A stretch of 27,975 nucleotides of DNA, from the NCBI GenBank assembly GCA_000697475.1, contig JNEU01000658.1, forward strand, positions 1-27,975, given 5' to 3'. Positions within the stretch are counted from its first letter, which is position 1. The number at the start of each line of letters is the position of its first letter. Shown here piece by piece: positions 8,537 to 19,665 of this stretch. Below the pieces are notes generated by a model. The model saw nothing but the letters and a program-made list of their open reading frames with translations, did not search any database and had not been told where the DNA came from. A program made the translations under genes and the position numbers. Origin of the DNA: Lichtheimia corymbifera B2541 (Eukaryota > Mucoromycota > Mucoromycetes > Mucorales > Lichtheimiaceae).

Positions 8537-10830
8537 ATGACGTACGCTCAAGATCTTTCTCAAGACATTGACGAGGCTATTTGCAACTTCCTTGGCGATT
8601 ACATCGTCCATGCGAAAGCATGTTTGCTGCTCTTCCTGCTGTTTCTGTGGTGGTTAGGTGAAGAAGGCCGTTGGGCACTGGTGAAAGCAATCTGGAAGCT
8701 ATTTTCCCTTTATGCTTTTCTTATCGTTGGTGGCTCCATCTGTGTCGTTTGGTGGTATTTGGACCCTGCAGGTGCTTCTCGAGGCACATGCTTCTATGCA
8801 TGGCTCGAACAGGGATCCCTCAAGCGCCGGTCTCGCTCTGTTTCTCGTGGTGTGCCTTCTGGTGTTGGTGATGACGTTTCTCCTGGTGGTGTTGCGTGTG
8901 GTGCTGACCTTTCGCATGGTGATGTTGACGCTTCTCGTGCTGGTGTTGATTGCGGTGATGACGTTTCTGGTGACGAAGGTGCTTCTGGTGTTGACGTTTC
9001 TGGTGGTGTTCTTGGTCCTTGCGGTGTTGACCTTTCCCATGACGATGACGCACCTAGTGTGAATGATTCGCATGGTGATGACGCACCTGGTGTGAATGAT
9101 TCGCATGGTGATGACGTTGCTGTCTCCCTTGGTGATGACGTTTCCCTTGGTGATGAAGCTTCTGTTTCGCATCGTGTCGATGATGTTGCTTCTCGTGCCA
9201 TTGCTCTCTCTTCGCCTTCTGTGCCTGTCTTGCCAGTTGTGCTTTCTCAGTCTTGTGCCCATGTGCCAAGTTCTTCTCCTGCTCCTGTCTTGCCTTCTGT
9301 GCCTGTTGTGCCAGTTGTGCCTTCCCACACTTCTGCTGTTGTGGATGTTTCGCGTTCTGTTGCTGTGTCCGGTGTTCCTGCTGTTGCTGTGCCTCGTGCA
9401 CCTGTTGTCTCTGTGCCTCGTGCACCTGTTGCTGCTGTGTCTGGTGTTCCCGCTGTTGCTGTGTCTCGTGCACCTGTTGTTGCTGTCCCTGTTGTTCCCG
9501 CCGTTGTTGTGCCTCGTGTACCTGTTGCTGCTGCTTTTGTGCCTCGTGCACCTGCTGTTACTGTGCCCCGTGTTACTGATGCCGATCTTGATGCCTTGTG
9601 TAAGTACTGTATAAAAATGATGTTGATATGGATATCAGAAAAGTACTCATGATCCTTTATGATATATGTAGGCGATGCTTTCCAAGGACTCTCGGCATTT
9701 GACCAGTACGATGAGGACAGTTATATGCGCCCACCAATCGACCAGCACTATGAAGAATCTCTGTGGCTCACACGCATCCTTGATACCTCAATGGATACAC
9801 GTGCTGATGCCAATTCCTGTATGTAAAAATATCCGATGCCATGTAACTCTTTTCCACCACTTCTAATATCTTTGTGCATACATATAGTGATTCCATCTAT
9901 TGCCGCTATGCCACCACCTTTTCCTCCTCGTCCTGCGCCTCTCATTTCGTCACCTATTCCAGTCCCTATGAATCTTGGTAAGTGCAAGAGTTTGTTGTTT
10001 TGTATTATATATATGGGTACATCTCTAATAGGAATCAAAACATAGATCCCGCATCTCCTGTCATCAATCCTCTCACCACGCCTCTTGTCACTCCTTCTGT
10101 TGCCATTCAATCGCCTCCTCTTATTTCCGCTCAAGCCATCAATCCTCGACCTGCCGCCACTACTACTACCACCACCACTCCTATGCCATCACCAACTCTT
10201 ACCGCTCAAGCCATCATTCCTCAACCTGCCGCCACTACTGTCACCACTCCTATGCCATCACCAACTCTTACCGCAACAACATCATCCTCTTCTTCACGCT
10301 TTCGCCCTGACATGCCACCACCACCACCACGACCCAAGGCCTCATCATCATCATCCAATTCCCGCTTTCGACCTCATATGCCACCACCACCACCACGTCC
10401 TAAGGCCTCCTCATCATCATCGATCAAGAAATCCACCACTCAATCCGCCTCATCCTCATCATCTTCCTCATCTTCCGCATCGATGAAAACCACCAAGTCT
10501 ACTCCTTCACCAACACCTACCACCACCATTCGTTCTGATATGCCACCACCACCACGACCTCGCCAAGCCATCACTACTACCACCACATCCGCTGCCAACC
10601 ATGCCACCACACTCATTACCGCTCCTGCTACCACCACTATGCCTCGACCACCTACACCACTTTCATCACCACGTCCGCAACCACGTGGTTCAAGTCAGCA
10701 GCAACAACCTGATTCAGGAACGGCATCTAATGGGGATGAGGCCATAGATGCCTTCCTTGAATCACAGGGCATGCTCGAGTTGGTGCGTGCTTTGATTGCC
10801 GCAGAGAAGGAGGAGAATGAAGCATTGTGA
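8537..10830 (+). CDS. Membrane-anchored Ser/Val/Asp-repeat and proline-rich protein, four exons
   Basis: Predicted exons 8537-9599, 9672-9818, 9888-9977 and 10046-10830 join in frame to about 694 residues. Introns of 72, 69 and 68 bp have donors gtaagt, gtatgt and gtaagt and end in tag. The N terminus has two hydrophobic segments (about residues 28-40 and 55-75) with a charged loop between. A long repetitive stretch follows: Gly/Asp/Val/Ser repeats (NDSHGDDAPGVNDSHGDD) and then Val/Pro/Ala repeats (VAVPRAPVVSVPRAPV). Exon 2 is ordinary acidic sequence (FDQYDEDSYMRPPIDQHYEE). Exon 4 is Pro/Ser/Thr-rich, with MPPPPPRPKASSSSS copies and an acidic helical end (LELVRALIAAEKEENEAL). A gtgagt donor at the stop could splice to 10903 and swap the last residues for a short tail ending at tga 10957. 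I recognise no family. Proline-rich tracts suggest SH3 or profilin-type partners; this is inference. Confidence 0.6.
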
Positions 10831-13478
10831 GTGGTTTCTTTTGGTAAGTTATTTATGCTCATATATATTTTAATATGGTTTGACTAACCTTTGTATTTCC
10901 AGCTCTCCTGGTGAGGAGCTGGTTGGTGGCTTTTGGCTGTCTGCTTTGGCCTTTTGAGGCGATCACGGTTATGGATGGGATACCCTGCAATCCGGATTCG
11001 GGGTGTGGAGGATTCTCAGGTACGTTGATCACCATGTGTTCGTGAATGGTTGGGGTCGACGTGTGGGTTTATAGTTGGGGGGTCTCGATGGTCATCGATG
11101 ATGCGACCTTGGGTGCTGTAAGAGCCAACGACCGATCCAATCCTGTGCCTCCTGTTCCGGTGTGCTATGTACAAGTCCTTGCATGGTCTACGTCCTATCA
11201 TGGTTTACTGTTCCATTACCCACTGAGGCGTTTGGATTTTTGTTCAAGCGGTAAGTTGTGAATCATGGCAATATGTGGTATGATCCAATTACTCACAATG
11301 ATCCTTTTATGATGTGGGGTCCATCATGATATATGGATATCGTGATGTGCTCCTGCATAGTTACACCGCCTTGACATGTTGGATGATCATGTTTTGGCAC
11401 AAGCGGTCATCATCTTTGAAGTGGGCATTAGGCATGGATCATTAAGACATGGCTCGCTAGGCCTCATACACTGGATTGGCTGTGGGTTGGAAAGGCGTTG
11501 GATCCGGCGCCCTTGGTCTGCGGAGAATAAGGCTTTGAGAGACTCTGGGGTGAGTGAGACCTGCATGTCCATCCCTTCCATTTGCGGGCATGTGGTGTGA
11601 CGCGTACTTGGGATGATCCCATGCCTTGTTTCCGGATTTGTGGGGTATCCCTGTGAGCGGGGTATGGTATGTACATATTCAAGTGCACGTTTTTATATAT
11701 ATCAAAGTACTCATGAATGCCTGTTTTCATTGTAGGTTTGGAGGCTCTTTTTGGGCGATCGTTTTCTGCAGCGTGAGCTGTTGAGGAGAGCGAGGAGTTC
11801 TCTTTTCTTTTTATCGGTGCCGTTGCCGATCTGGATCTTCAACGTTTGGTGATACCATTGGTCACGTTCAAGAGTTCTCTTTTCTTTTTATGGATGGTGT
11901 CATCCTTGGGCTATACTTTTGGCAAGGCGACAATGCACAAGAGTTCTCTTTTCTTTTTATGGATGGCGGTATTCTCATGGCACAAGGCACTCTTTTCACT
12001 TTATGGATGGTGTTTCCTTTTTCAGACACAATGGTTGTCATGGAGACATTAATTTCCTTACTTTGGATGGCTTTACTTTTTGGGACAAGACATATGGCTA
12101 CGCAAGCAGGCTCTCCTCTTTTCTTCATGCGGTCACAAAGCAGCAACACAATCACATGTTTGGCATTCAAGACCAGAATCATCTATCAAGACAGACGTTT
12201 TCTCTATCAAGCTTTTATATTCAAATGGAGCCAAACGTGCATCAAAACGATCAATCTAAAGATCAGAGCAAGCATGGATCACTGTTTATGGTCAAGACAA
12301 TCTGATGATCATCGCGTTGGCAAGGAAATGGATCACAATCACCAAGGTTTGTATACCCTCTGTGAAAAACGGATCCCTCCAAAAGAGAACCTGTGGCATG
12401 GATGACTCATTCAGATCAAACCATAGGCCGCATATGTCACATCAAGTATCCGATTATGGCGGGAACAACTACTAGAACTATATTACGTGGGGCAAAATGG
12501 GTCAACTACAAGCATCTTGAAAGGCTACTTGGGGGAAGGTCTGAGGCATCCAGTTGGCATTGTCGTGGGCACACAGAGGCGGCATTTGGCGTTACTGCTT
12601 GCATACCCAGTTTTTCGGTGGCAGAGTCGCATCATGAACAAGCATTCGTATGGAGCATTCTATGAATACCAAGGGCACCATGGATACACATTATACAAGA
12701 TCAGCTCCATATTGGTAATTGCCTGTCATTGCAAAACCTGTTTACATGTTGACTATCATCCCATGGATGGTACGTGCATCAAACGTATCTTTGGAGAGGG
12801 CGTTCCTGCAACAATCCAGCGTCGTCAAGATATTCCAATTCAATCGTATAGCGTGATGATCCACTGTTGGCAGTTTCAGAAATCGCAGTGGGTGGTGATC
12901 AAAGGTGGCAACACACATGTGGTAGCGGATGGCCAGGACATGGCATGTTTCGGTGGCAAGAGCGTACTTGGTGGTACCACGCTTTGAAGCAGGAGACAAA
13001 TCGGAACCATGTGATATGCTATGGCATTATACTACAACTTCGCATCATCTACACTATACACGACAAAGAAGGCTATGAAGCGATATACACAATGGGGTGT
13101 ATGGCGTTCCCCAATATCAACCGTGATTGTCATCATCATCCAAGTCGGGATCTTCTCCACAATATCATATCGGTCAAAAGATTACTGCTGGTCCGTGGAC
13201 CTTTCCCCCATCATTGGAGGTTCATGCATGGTTATGGACAACATATATGAAGGCAAGAAATCTCGTTACCAAATCAACACGGTCGACGTTGCAGGCAAAG
13301 TCAAGAACAAACCAAGGATCGGCCTTTAAAGACGTACGTATATGATCCCAACACCAATCTATATTCGAGACGCTTACATACCTAGCATTGTCTAGATGCA
13401 ATTATCGAATGTCCGTACCATATTACAGCGGTCCTGGCGATCTGTTCTGGATTTCCTATGCACAGCAATTGCTCGATT
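10831..13478. other. Gene-poor interval
   Basis: Apart from the possible extra tail of the preceding gene (10903-10957) I see no convincing gene. Open frames reach 171 codons (11890-12405) and 166 codons (12487-12987), but several frames overlap, composition is irregular and no domain is visible. Repeated phrases such as tttatggatgg (11885-12070) and ggcatggatca occur. A non-coding transcript or an eroded repeat is possible. Confidence 0.4.
11792..12010 (+). repeat. Short T-rich repeat family around agttctcttttctttttat
   Basis: agttctcttttctttttat begins at 11796, 11873 and 11942 (spacings 77 and 69 bp). A degraded fourth copy (ctcttttcactttatggatgg) lies at about 11990-12010. Copies two and three are followed by ggatgg. 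The pyrimidine-rich blocks create hydrophobic open frames that I do not believe are genes. Confidence 0.65.
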
Positions 13479-13480
13479 CC

Positions 13481-13527
13481 ATATATATATATATATATAT
13501 ATTTCGAATCAAATCAAATCAATCTAT

Positions 13528-13595
<68 letters not shown>

Positions 13596-13597
13596 CT
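13481..13597. repeat. Microsatellites (AT)n and (TC)n
   Basis: An AT run covers 13481-13502 and a TC run covers about 13531-13587, followed by tatctatctc. These runs generate the Ser-Leu repeat ORFs in all three forward frames, which are artefacts. Confidence 0.95.
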
Positions 13598-13614
13598 TCA
13601 CGCGCACACAAGTC

Positions 13615-13830
13615 AAGTTACATCAATCATTTCAATCAACCGCAATATCAAACATCAATCGTCAAACATCAATCTTATCAATCAAGCGCAATATCAAACA
13701 TCAACATCATTTATCAATCATTTCAATCATTTCAATCAAGCGCAATCATCAATCATCAATCATCAATCGTTTCAATCAAGCGTAATTTCGATCATCAATC
13801 GTTCCAAATCAAGCGCAATATCAGACATCA
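13615..13830 (+). repeat. Degenerate caatcaagcgcaatatca repeats
   Basis: Variants of caatcaagcgcaatatcaaa and of atcaatcatttcaatca recur at least five times over about 200 bp just after the TC microsatellite. Low complexity, no gene seen. A purine-rich tract (13917-13977) follows. Confidence 0.6.
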
Positions 13831-13959
13831 TCAAAACGAGAGAGAGCCCGAAATAAAGTAAGTACATGGTTGCCAATATCAATGCTGAAAAGCGAATTCT
13901 CATTTGGGTATTTAGAGAAAAAAGAAAAACAAAAAGCAAGAAAAAAAGAAGAACAAAAA

Positions 13960-14310
13960 AAGAAGAAACAAAAAGTGGGATTTGCAAGAGCTGTGCTAGG
14001 AGAACTAGGATCACGCTGAATCGGTGTTAGACCACGAACGCCCTTGCATATGGCAAAAGTGAAAGCATACTCAGGAATATATACACGCTCCTCATGATAA
14101 TGTGTAAGTACTCTCATGTCACCTTTACCTTGCCATTACTAACCCCATCAACCATAGATTGATCATTACGCACATCAATAAGCTGCTTGTAATCCAAGGA
14201 GCCCTGACCAACACAGTGATACACGATCCAATCGAGGGCGTCAAGGAGCAATGAGGAGCGTTCACAATTGAAGGAAGGATGAAGGATGACTTTATATCGT
14301 CAAGGAATGG
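13960..14310 (-). pseudogene. Possible decayed coding sequence, unknown family
   Basis: Two adjacent minus-strand frames look protein-like. From about 14299 down to 14115 one reads RYKVILHPSFNCERSSLLLD, then ALDWIVYHCVGQGSLDYKQL, ending near SNGKVKVT and a stop. The other, a shifted frame, continues with DMRVLTHYHEERVYIPEYAF and on to GVRGLTPIQRDPSSP. Stops lie upstream in the first frame (near 14300 and 14405). This fits a frameshifted remnant or two exons of a badly eroded gene. I do not recognise the family, and a plus-strand frame (14286-14522) competes. Confidence 0.3.
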
Positions 14311-15860
14311 AATCAAACATACAATGGAAAAAGTACATTGGCAAGAATATTGTAAGTATGAGTGATGCGGGTCACCCTTTGTCAGCATGCGTGCTAATCC
14401 TGGGTCATCTGATAGTGGATGCTGCATTTGAAGACAAGGTTGCGGAAAAGGATGGTCTACTTGCAGTTCTCGTGAACATATTAAGGAGGCATTGTTCTCT
14501 GGTGGTGGGAGCACTAGTGTAATGGTGGTGGTCATCAACGCCTTGCCAGATGTCTAGATTTTTATAGTGCTTATAATAATATACAATGAGCATATAGGCT
14601 CAAGCAATAAATATGCCCCATTTATTATAAGGGAACATACATTGTATTTAGCTTGAGCGTATTTCCAAAGCATCAGTATTCCATCAGCAACAATGATCCT
14701 TCAGGGGCAGCATGCTTGATTAGCTTTTAATCCAGCTGCATCCTGGTAGGGAATAGCCATGACTTCAGTGGTTGCCAAATTTAACCTAGTGGATTACAGC
14801 ATATACATCTGCAGGGTAAAAGACAAACACAAGACAACGACAAAAGACCAATGTGATCTCCCCTCTTTTGAAATCATGAATGAGGATAAAGATAACTATC
14901 CAACAAGATGGATGATATCCCTTCAGATGACGAGATAGTCGCGTAGAATAGTGGACATGTTTATTAGGATCATCATCATCTCCTGTGTCAAGTTTAATTT
15001 CAGCCACAGCATAAAATTTCTTAGGCTACGCGTGCTCAGTCAACAACGACTTCCTTTTCTTTATTACAACAACACTCTTTTCTACACTTCACGTCCCTCT
15101 ATAAAGGTATTACTTTTATGCCTTGTCTACATTGCATCTTCAGCATCTGCAATCAGTTTCTCTGTCAATCAGCATTCGTCTCCTGGTTGCACCTCATCTC
15201 TACAACAACAACTTCTAGTGGCTCATCGCGTTGCATGTGCTCAGTTCAGCCTGCTTCTTTTGCACCACCCTAAACAACACGCGCGTTTTACAATATCGTA
15301 CGCACTGCAAGACGGTCGTCACCAATGAGCTTGTGCAAGATCAGTTGAATCTCGGAATCGTGGCTGGTCCAAAGGTGCCCACCATGGCTATGTACGCGAA
15401 GGCGATATCAACGAACGACGCCATCTGCCAACTTGAGCGAATACGCTTTCCAATTGTTATAGGCATTGGTATGTGCATTATTATGGGAGACAACGTGAGT
15501 AGCTGTTCAGGCGGTTGCTTGGTTCAAGCAGCTAATCATCATCATCTTCATCAGGGGTGGTTGTCCATGCGTAAACACATACGTACGCCATTGGATCGGA
15601 TTGGACGCCTATGATTCATCAACCTGGTTATCACAGATATCTTGAAAGCTAGTCGACACCCACCCTCCAGCTTTTTCCGCCCCTTGGGGTCCCTGGTACT
15701 TCTCGATGACTGGATGAATGGCTTAAACGATGTTGGTGGTATACATCATGCATGGGTGATATTCCTTGGTGTGGATACGGCAGGCGTGGATGATGGATCT
15801 TGTGGATGTACTTGGTCAAGGAGCTTCAGGCTATTCTATGCATTCAAGGTATCTGGAGGT
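14311..15860. other. Gene-poor interval with weak coding-like fragments
   Basis: No gene model could be closed. A plus-strand stretch (about 15290-15490) reads CKTVVTNELVQDQLNLGIVA and continues plausibly to a possible donor (gtgagt at 15493), but has no start or partner exon that I can support. Another plus-strand frame (15642-15950) is open without recognisable motifs. Confidence 0.35.
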
Positions 15861-16190
15861 CTACATACGCTGGATGGAGGCAGGATCAACGTTGGTAATG
15901 GAACCTATAGTTGGAGCACTAGTGGCTGTAGCGCGTTGCAGTTTAGCTAGAATTATTGATATGATATTTTGATGCATGGCATTAAATATTTGGCAAGGTA
16001 CAATTGACAAAGAAATACCCGAGCCACTGGTAGTGGTGCATGATAACCGTGATGGGATCATAAAGCTATATATGCCGTCAACGTCTACATGATCTAACAA
16101 TCGGTGTACACAGCAATCAAACGCAATGCGCCCATCGTAGTCGAGCACCTTATCATCCAGCATCTCCTCACCGTCATCCTCATCCTACAG
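15861..16190 (-). pseudogene. Coding-like minus-strand fragment, unknown family
   Basis: A frame of about 100 residues reads MLDDKVLDYDGRIAFDCCVH, then RLLDHVDVDGIYSFMIPSRL, and is preceded by an acidic run (DEDDGEE). The composition is ordinary for a protein, but no domain is recognised and the downstream part becomes low in information. A plus-strand frame over the same bases (ALNIWQGTIDKEIPEPLVVV) is also plausible, so the strand is uncertain. Probably a remnant or a single exon. Confidence 0.25.
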
Positions 16191-16489
16191 TGACTCATTA
16201 TCCAATAACCAAACTTAGTTATTAATGTATGTTTGCATCACTTTTTCTCCCCCACCTTACATCGAGTACCTGAACAGCACGGGAATATCTAGTACACGCA
16301 TCGACATCCTTCTTCCTATTAGCTTCTCTATTTATCAGCTTGTTCTTTTTCTCACGTGCTGATTAATATATGCTTTATCCTTGTTGGTGACCAATGTCTG
16401 ATGTATCTCATGCTCAAAATTTCATGTGATCCATTTTCTTCTTCGTGTGTATTTCCTTTGCGGTTCTGTGGGTGTTTGTTCCTTAAATC

Positions 16490-16927
16490 ACCATAATAGG
16501 ACCGTAGCCAGTAATCAAAAGGAGCTCGCTCAATACCCACCTCACGTGTTGCACACCCCTGATGGGATCTACTTTTTCGAAAAGGGTATTTGCTCGATTA
16601 CCCTTTCAAAATATAGCCCCATTTCAAACCGCATTTCGGTACAAGGTACTGGGTCACCATGATACATTATATCGTAAAGACCCAAACCAGCCATTCAATC
16701 GATCCTTAAACCTTACTCGGGTTGATGTATGATTGGATATGCATCTCATGGATGCAATCGAATCATATGCACAAAATAGCCTATGCAAGCAGCTGCATTT
16801 TTTAATCTCTACCACACCATCTTTCTTTCAAGAGGTGGCAAATATCGTAGTGCATGCAAATGAACCGGGTCTGGATGATGATGATTGTGGTTACATAGTG
16901 CTCGATGGCATCCCGAGTATGTTTTAG
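16490..16927 (+). pseudogene. Broken coding sequence upstream of the F-box gene
   Basis: Protein-like pieces lie in sequence but in different frames. NQKELAQYPPHVLHTPDGIY lies at about 16520-16580. TLYRKDPNQPFNRSLNLTRV lies at about 16665-16725 and ends in a stop. LMDAIESYAQNSLCKQLHFL and VHANEPGLDDDDCGYIVLDG lie at about 16745-16905. They would need frame changes or introns for which I find no good splice sites between them. A stop soon after a gtatgt suggests that the last piece could be an exon. It may be a decayed gene; the family is not recognised. Confidence 0.3.
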
Positions 16928-17544
16928 CTTCATTGGTGAATCATGTATATCCTATCTTCTAATTGCCATGGCGTATAATCATGCCCTAATGATCACGGGT
17001 ATAAACACAGCATAAAATGGGACGGAGAAAATGTTGCTTCATGCCAATGAGCACAATGAACTTGCTATTTTTAATATGGCTCCATGCGGATGAGAACCAT
17101 GAACCCGCATCACCCCCATTGTTCACTCGTTATTGCTTCATGAGAATGTGCACAATGACCCACTCCTGTATTCATTGTCCTTTGCATTGTATTTACAGCA
17201 TGTGGTATGAGGTGGTTGTAAAATGTTACATATGATCCTCTCTTTATTTGACTATGATTACGGGGTGATCCAGGTGGCATCGTGATTTCAGGTTATGCGT
17301 TGTCCAGAAATTCTCAGCTTCTTTATTATCCATATAACTATCTTATTATCATATACAAGTAATGTATATGAAGGCAGAATGGCGATGGTGTGAAAAGGGG
17401 ACGATTATAATATTGGAAAGTAAATCATCCGCCATCCTTCAGTGCTTGTGTAACACAGCTGCATCCACAGGGCCAATTCTCAGAACCACAACCCAGCTTT
17501 TTTACTTTTCTTCTCCACCTCCTTATTGCACTTTTATTTCCACG

Positions 17545-19241
17545 ATGTCAATTTATTACCGGCAACGCAATATCGTCAACCTCTTCTCATTTGACACGTT
17601 TGCGAACATCTTTGGTCGCGTGGCTCGCAATGACATTCTGCAATGCATTCTCACTTGTCGACAATGGCGACATGTCGTTCCTCATTATGCCAGCTCATGC
17701 TTCAGACACCTTGTACTCGAAGGAAAACAAGACCCTATGGAATACAGCATTCTCTTGGAACAGGTGTGTGGTTATGCCAAGGTCGTTGTTTTGGACCAGT
17801 GCTCTTTCTTTTTAAGCCGTTCAGGATTGCCAGTGGCGATGCCATATTTCTTCTCCAATGTCACCACACTACGTAAGTGGATACATGCAAGGTTCCAACG
17901 AACGACAGGTGCATAAACTAACCATGGTCCTCACCTATAGATCTCAAACGTGGCTTTATCTATCAAGACTTTGGAAGGATGTTGCAAACAATGCCTTTGC
18001 TTTCGCATATCACGATTACTTCTCCCACCAGCATTCCCTTATCATCAGCATTTATCAGCTACATCCTCCATTGTTGTCCACGCATGGTTTCAATTATCAT
18101 CGCAGGCGTTACTGAATCTGCACATCAAACGACGACAACAACAAGCAGTTTACGTTTGCCGGTTCTTCCACCACCATTATCAAGTGTTAATCTACAACAT
18201 CTGGATTTGAGCGGTTACCCGATATATGGAACCGATCTGTATCACATGTTGAAGGAGTGTCCCGATCTGAAGAGCTTGGCTGTGGCAAACGTGAGCAAGG
18301 TGGGCATATTCAAAGCAATACTATCAGTATGGTGCCCAGCGATACGACATCTTTATTATCGTGGCGTGAATGATCAAGAGCTTATGCCAGCGTATCATGA
18401 TGAGGATGAAGATGACCAACAAACAAGCATGGATGGGATTTGTCTGCGAAAGCTATCGATTGACGTTACGGATGCACGCCACTTTGCGGATCAAAATCAA
18501 ATCACCAATTTACACTTGCACCACTACCACCATTTCCAAAGCTCAGCAGACATGGACATGTCATACTTTGCAGATGTCAAAAACCTCTTCAAGAACAACA
18601 CCGACGCATTGACAGACTTGAGTATTTCATTTGGCACAGACATGCTGGCTTTGAGCATGGTTATCCCACTATTCAAATACATGAGCAACGTGACATCGCT
18701 ACGGCTTTCTGTGAACTACAATGAATGCGTACACTACACGACACTGGCCACGCTCAATATATTGCATGACGAGGTTTCACAGCATGCAACCATCAGCTCC
18801 ATTGCTCTAGCCATCTCTCCACCTTCAAATCAGCACTCCATTACCATTGATTGTGAAAAGTTCATGACCGCAGTAGCAAATATCTCATACCTGAAGCGAG
18901 TGCAGTTTCTATCATGCAATGTCAACTGCAACCTCTTCAAACGATTTTTCTCCAAAGCCACCGACCTGGAAAGCGTCACCTTGTCGTCCGGTACGTTGCA
19001 GATATCAAATGAAATGTTCCGCGCATTGGCAGGATTGAGATTGGATTCACTGGAGCTTATATCAACATCGAAGAAATGGTCTACATTGGGTGCCAACGGA
19101 TTCCGGTATTTTATCGATCATCATGCTGGTCCTTTGAATACAATGACCATCAAGGCCAACGTTTTAGAGGACCAGTGCCGTACAACAATGGAATATGCTC
19201 ATCACAAATTGGGAAAGCGACTGAAATACCAACAAGTTTAA
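17545..19241 (+). CDS. F-box protein with leucine-rich-repeat-like C-terminal region
   Basis: Exons 17545-17872 and 17941-19241 join in frame (intron 68 bp, gtaagt...ctatag) to 542 residues. I chose the ATG at 17545 rather than an in-frame ATG at 17362 because the F-box begins within 15 residues of it and the upstream part is not protein-like. Residues about 12-50 form an F-box (FDTFANIFGRVARNDILQCI, then LTCRQWRHVV), which by family knowledge binds Skp1 in SCF ubiquitin ligases. The rest holds irregular leucine-rich strands (LQHLDLSG, LKSLAVAN, LRKLSIDV, LTDLSISFG, VTSLRLSV, LESVTLSSG, LDSLELIS), the usual substrate-recognition part. An acidic loop (YHDEDEDDQQ) interrupts it. An AATAAA lies at 19389, after the stop. 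The substrate is unknown. It is the best-supported host gene here. Confidence 0.85.
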
Positions 19242-19299
19242 GAGTGATCATGGTCGTGGTGTTTATAACGGTGTCGTCAAAAGACTATCTCGCTCATCG

Positions 19300-19665
19300 T
19301 CAAATCAGCCATTCCTTAGCTAGACATGCATATATGAATCATTCCCTTTTATTACAATACACCTCACCACCTTATAAATGAATCAAGCAATAAATGAATC
19401 GCCACATACCTGGTATACGTGAATGGCATAAGCGTTTTGAGTTTATTGTAAACCCTCTAGTAATTCTAGATTCCACGGTATGTCCTTGGTCATTTTGGGG
19501 CAGGTGCATCTCGTGCAGCGGAGCGGTTGAAGAGAGAACCATACGCTGCCCATAGTTTGCTATCGCATTATTGGTTATAAGCATGCCTACGTGTGTATTG
19601 AGGATATGAAAACCTTTATATGTTTGCTCCTCATCCACGTTCAGCACGAGTATGTCACCATTCAT
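19300..19665 (-). CDS. Possible small protein of about 91 residues, two exons
   Basis: An ATG at 19665 opens a protein-like frame (MNGDILVLNVDEEQTYKGFH, later VGMLITNNAIANYGQRMVLS). The frame reads into a good donor, CCAG/gtatgt, at 19410/19409. Splicing to an acceptor tctag ending at 19320 gives a short last exon ending AKEWLI and a TGA at 19302-19300. The intron would be 90 bp. It is tail-to-tail with the F-box gene, with 58 bp between the stops. No family is recognised. It could equally be an internal exon of a larger or decayed minus-strand gene, because the start is not independently supported. Confidence 0.35.

Noticed and set aside
8699..9551. Long minus-strand open frames (209, 135 and 165 codons) opposite exon 1 of the membrane-protein gene
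   Set aside because: They arise from the repetitive composition of the plus-strand exon (Gln/His or Arg/Thr-rich shadows). The plus frame has introns that join in frame and real hydrophobic segments.
9096..9614. Leu- and Cys-rich plus-strand frames overlapping exon 1
   Set aside because: These are shifted frames of the same gtt-gct-gtg repeats with no start context or splice continuity.
13388..13861. Three forward ORFs of about 130-157 codons with SLSLSLSL
   Set aside because: They are produced by the (TC)n microsatellite and adjoining simple repeats.
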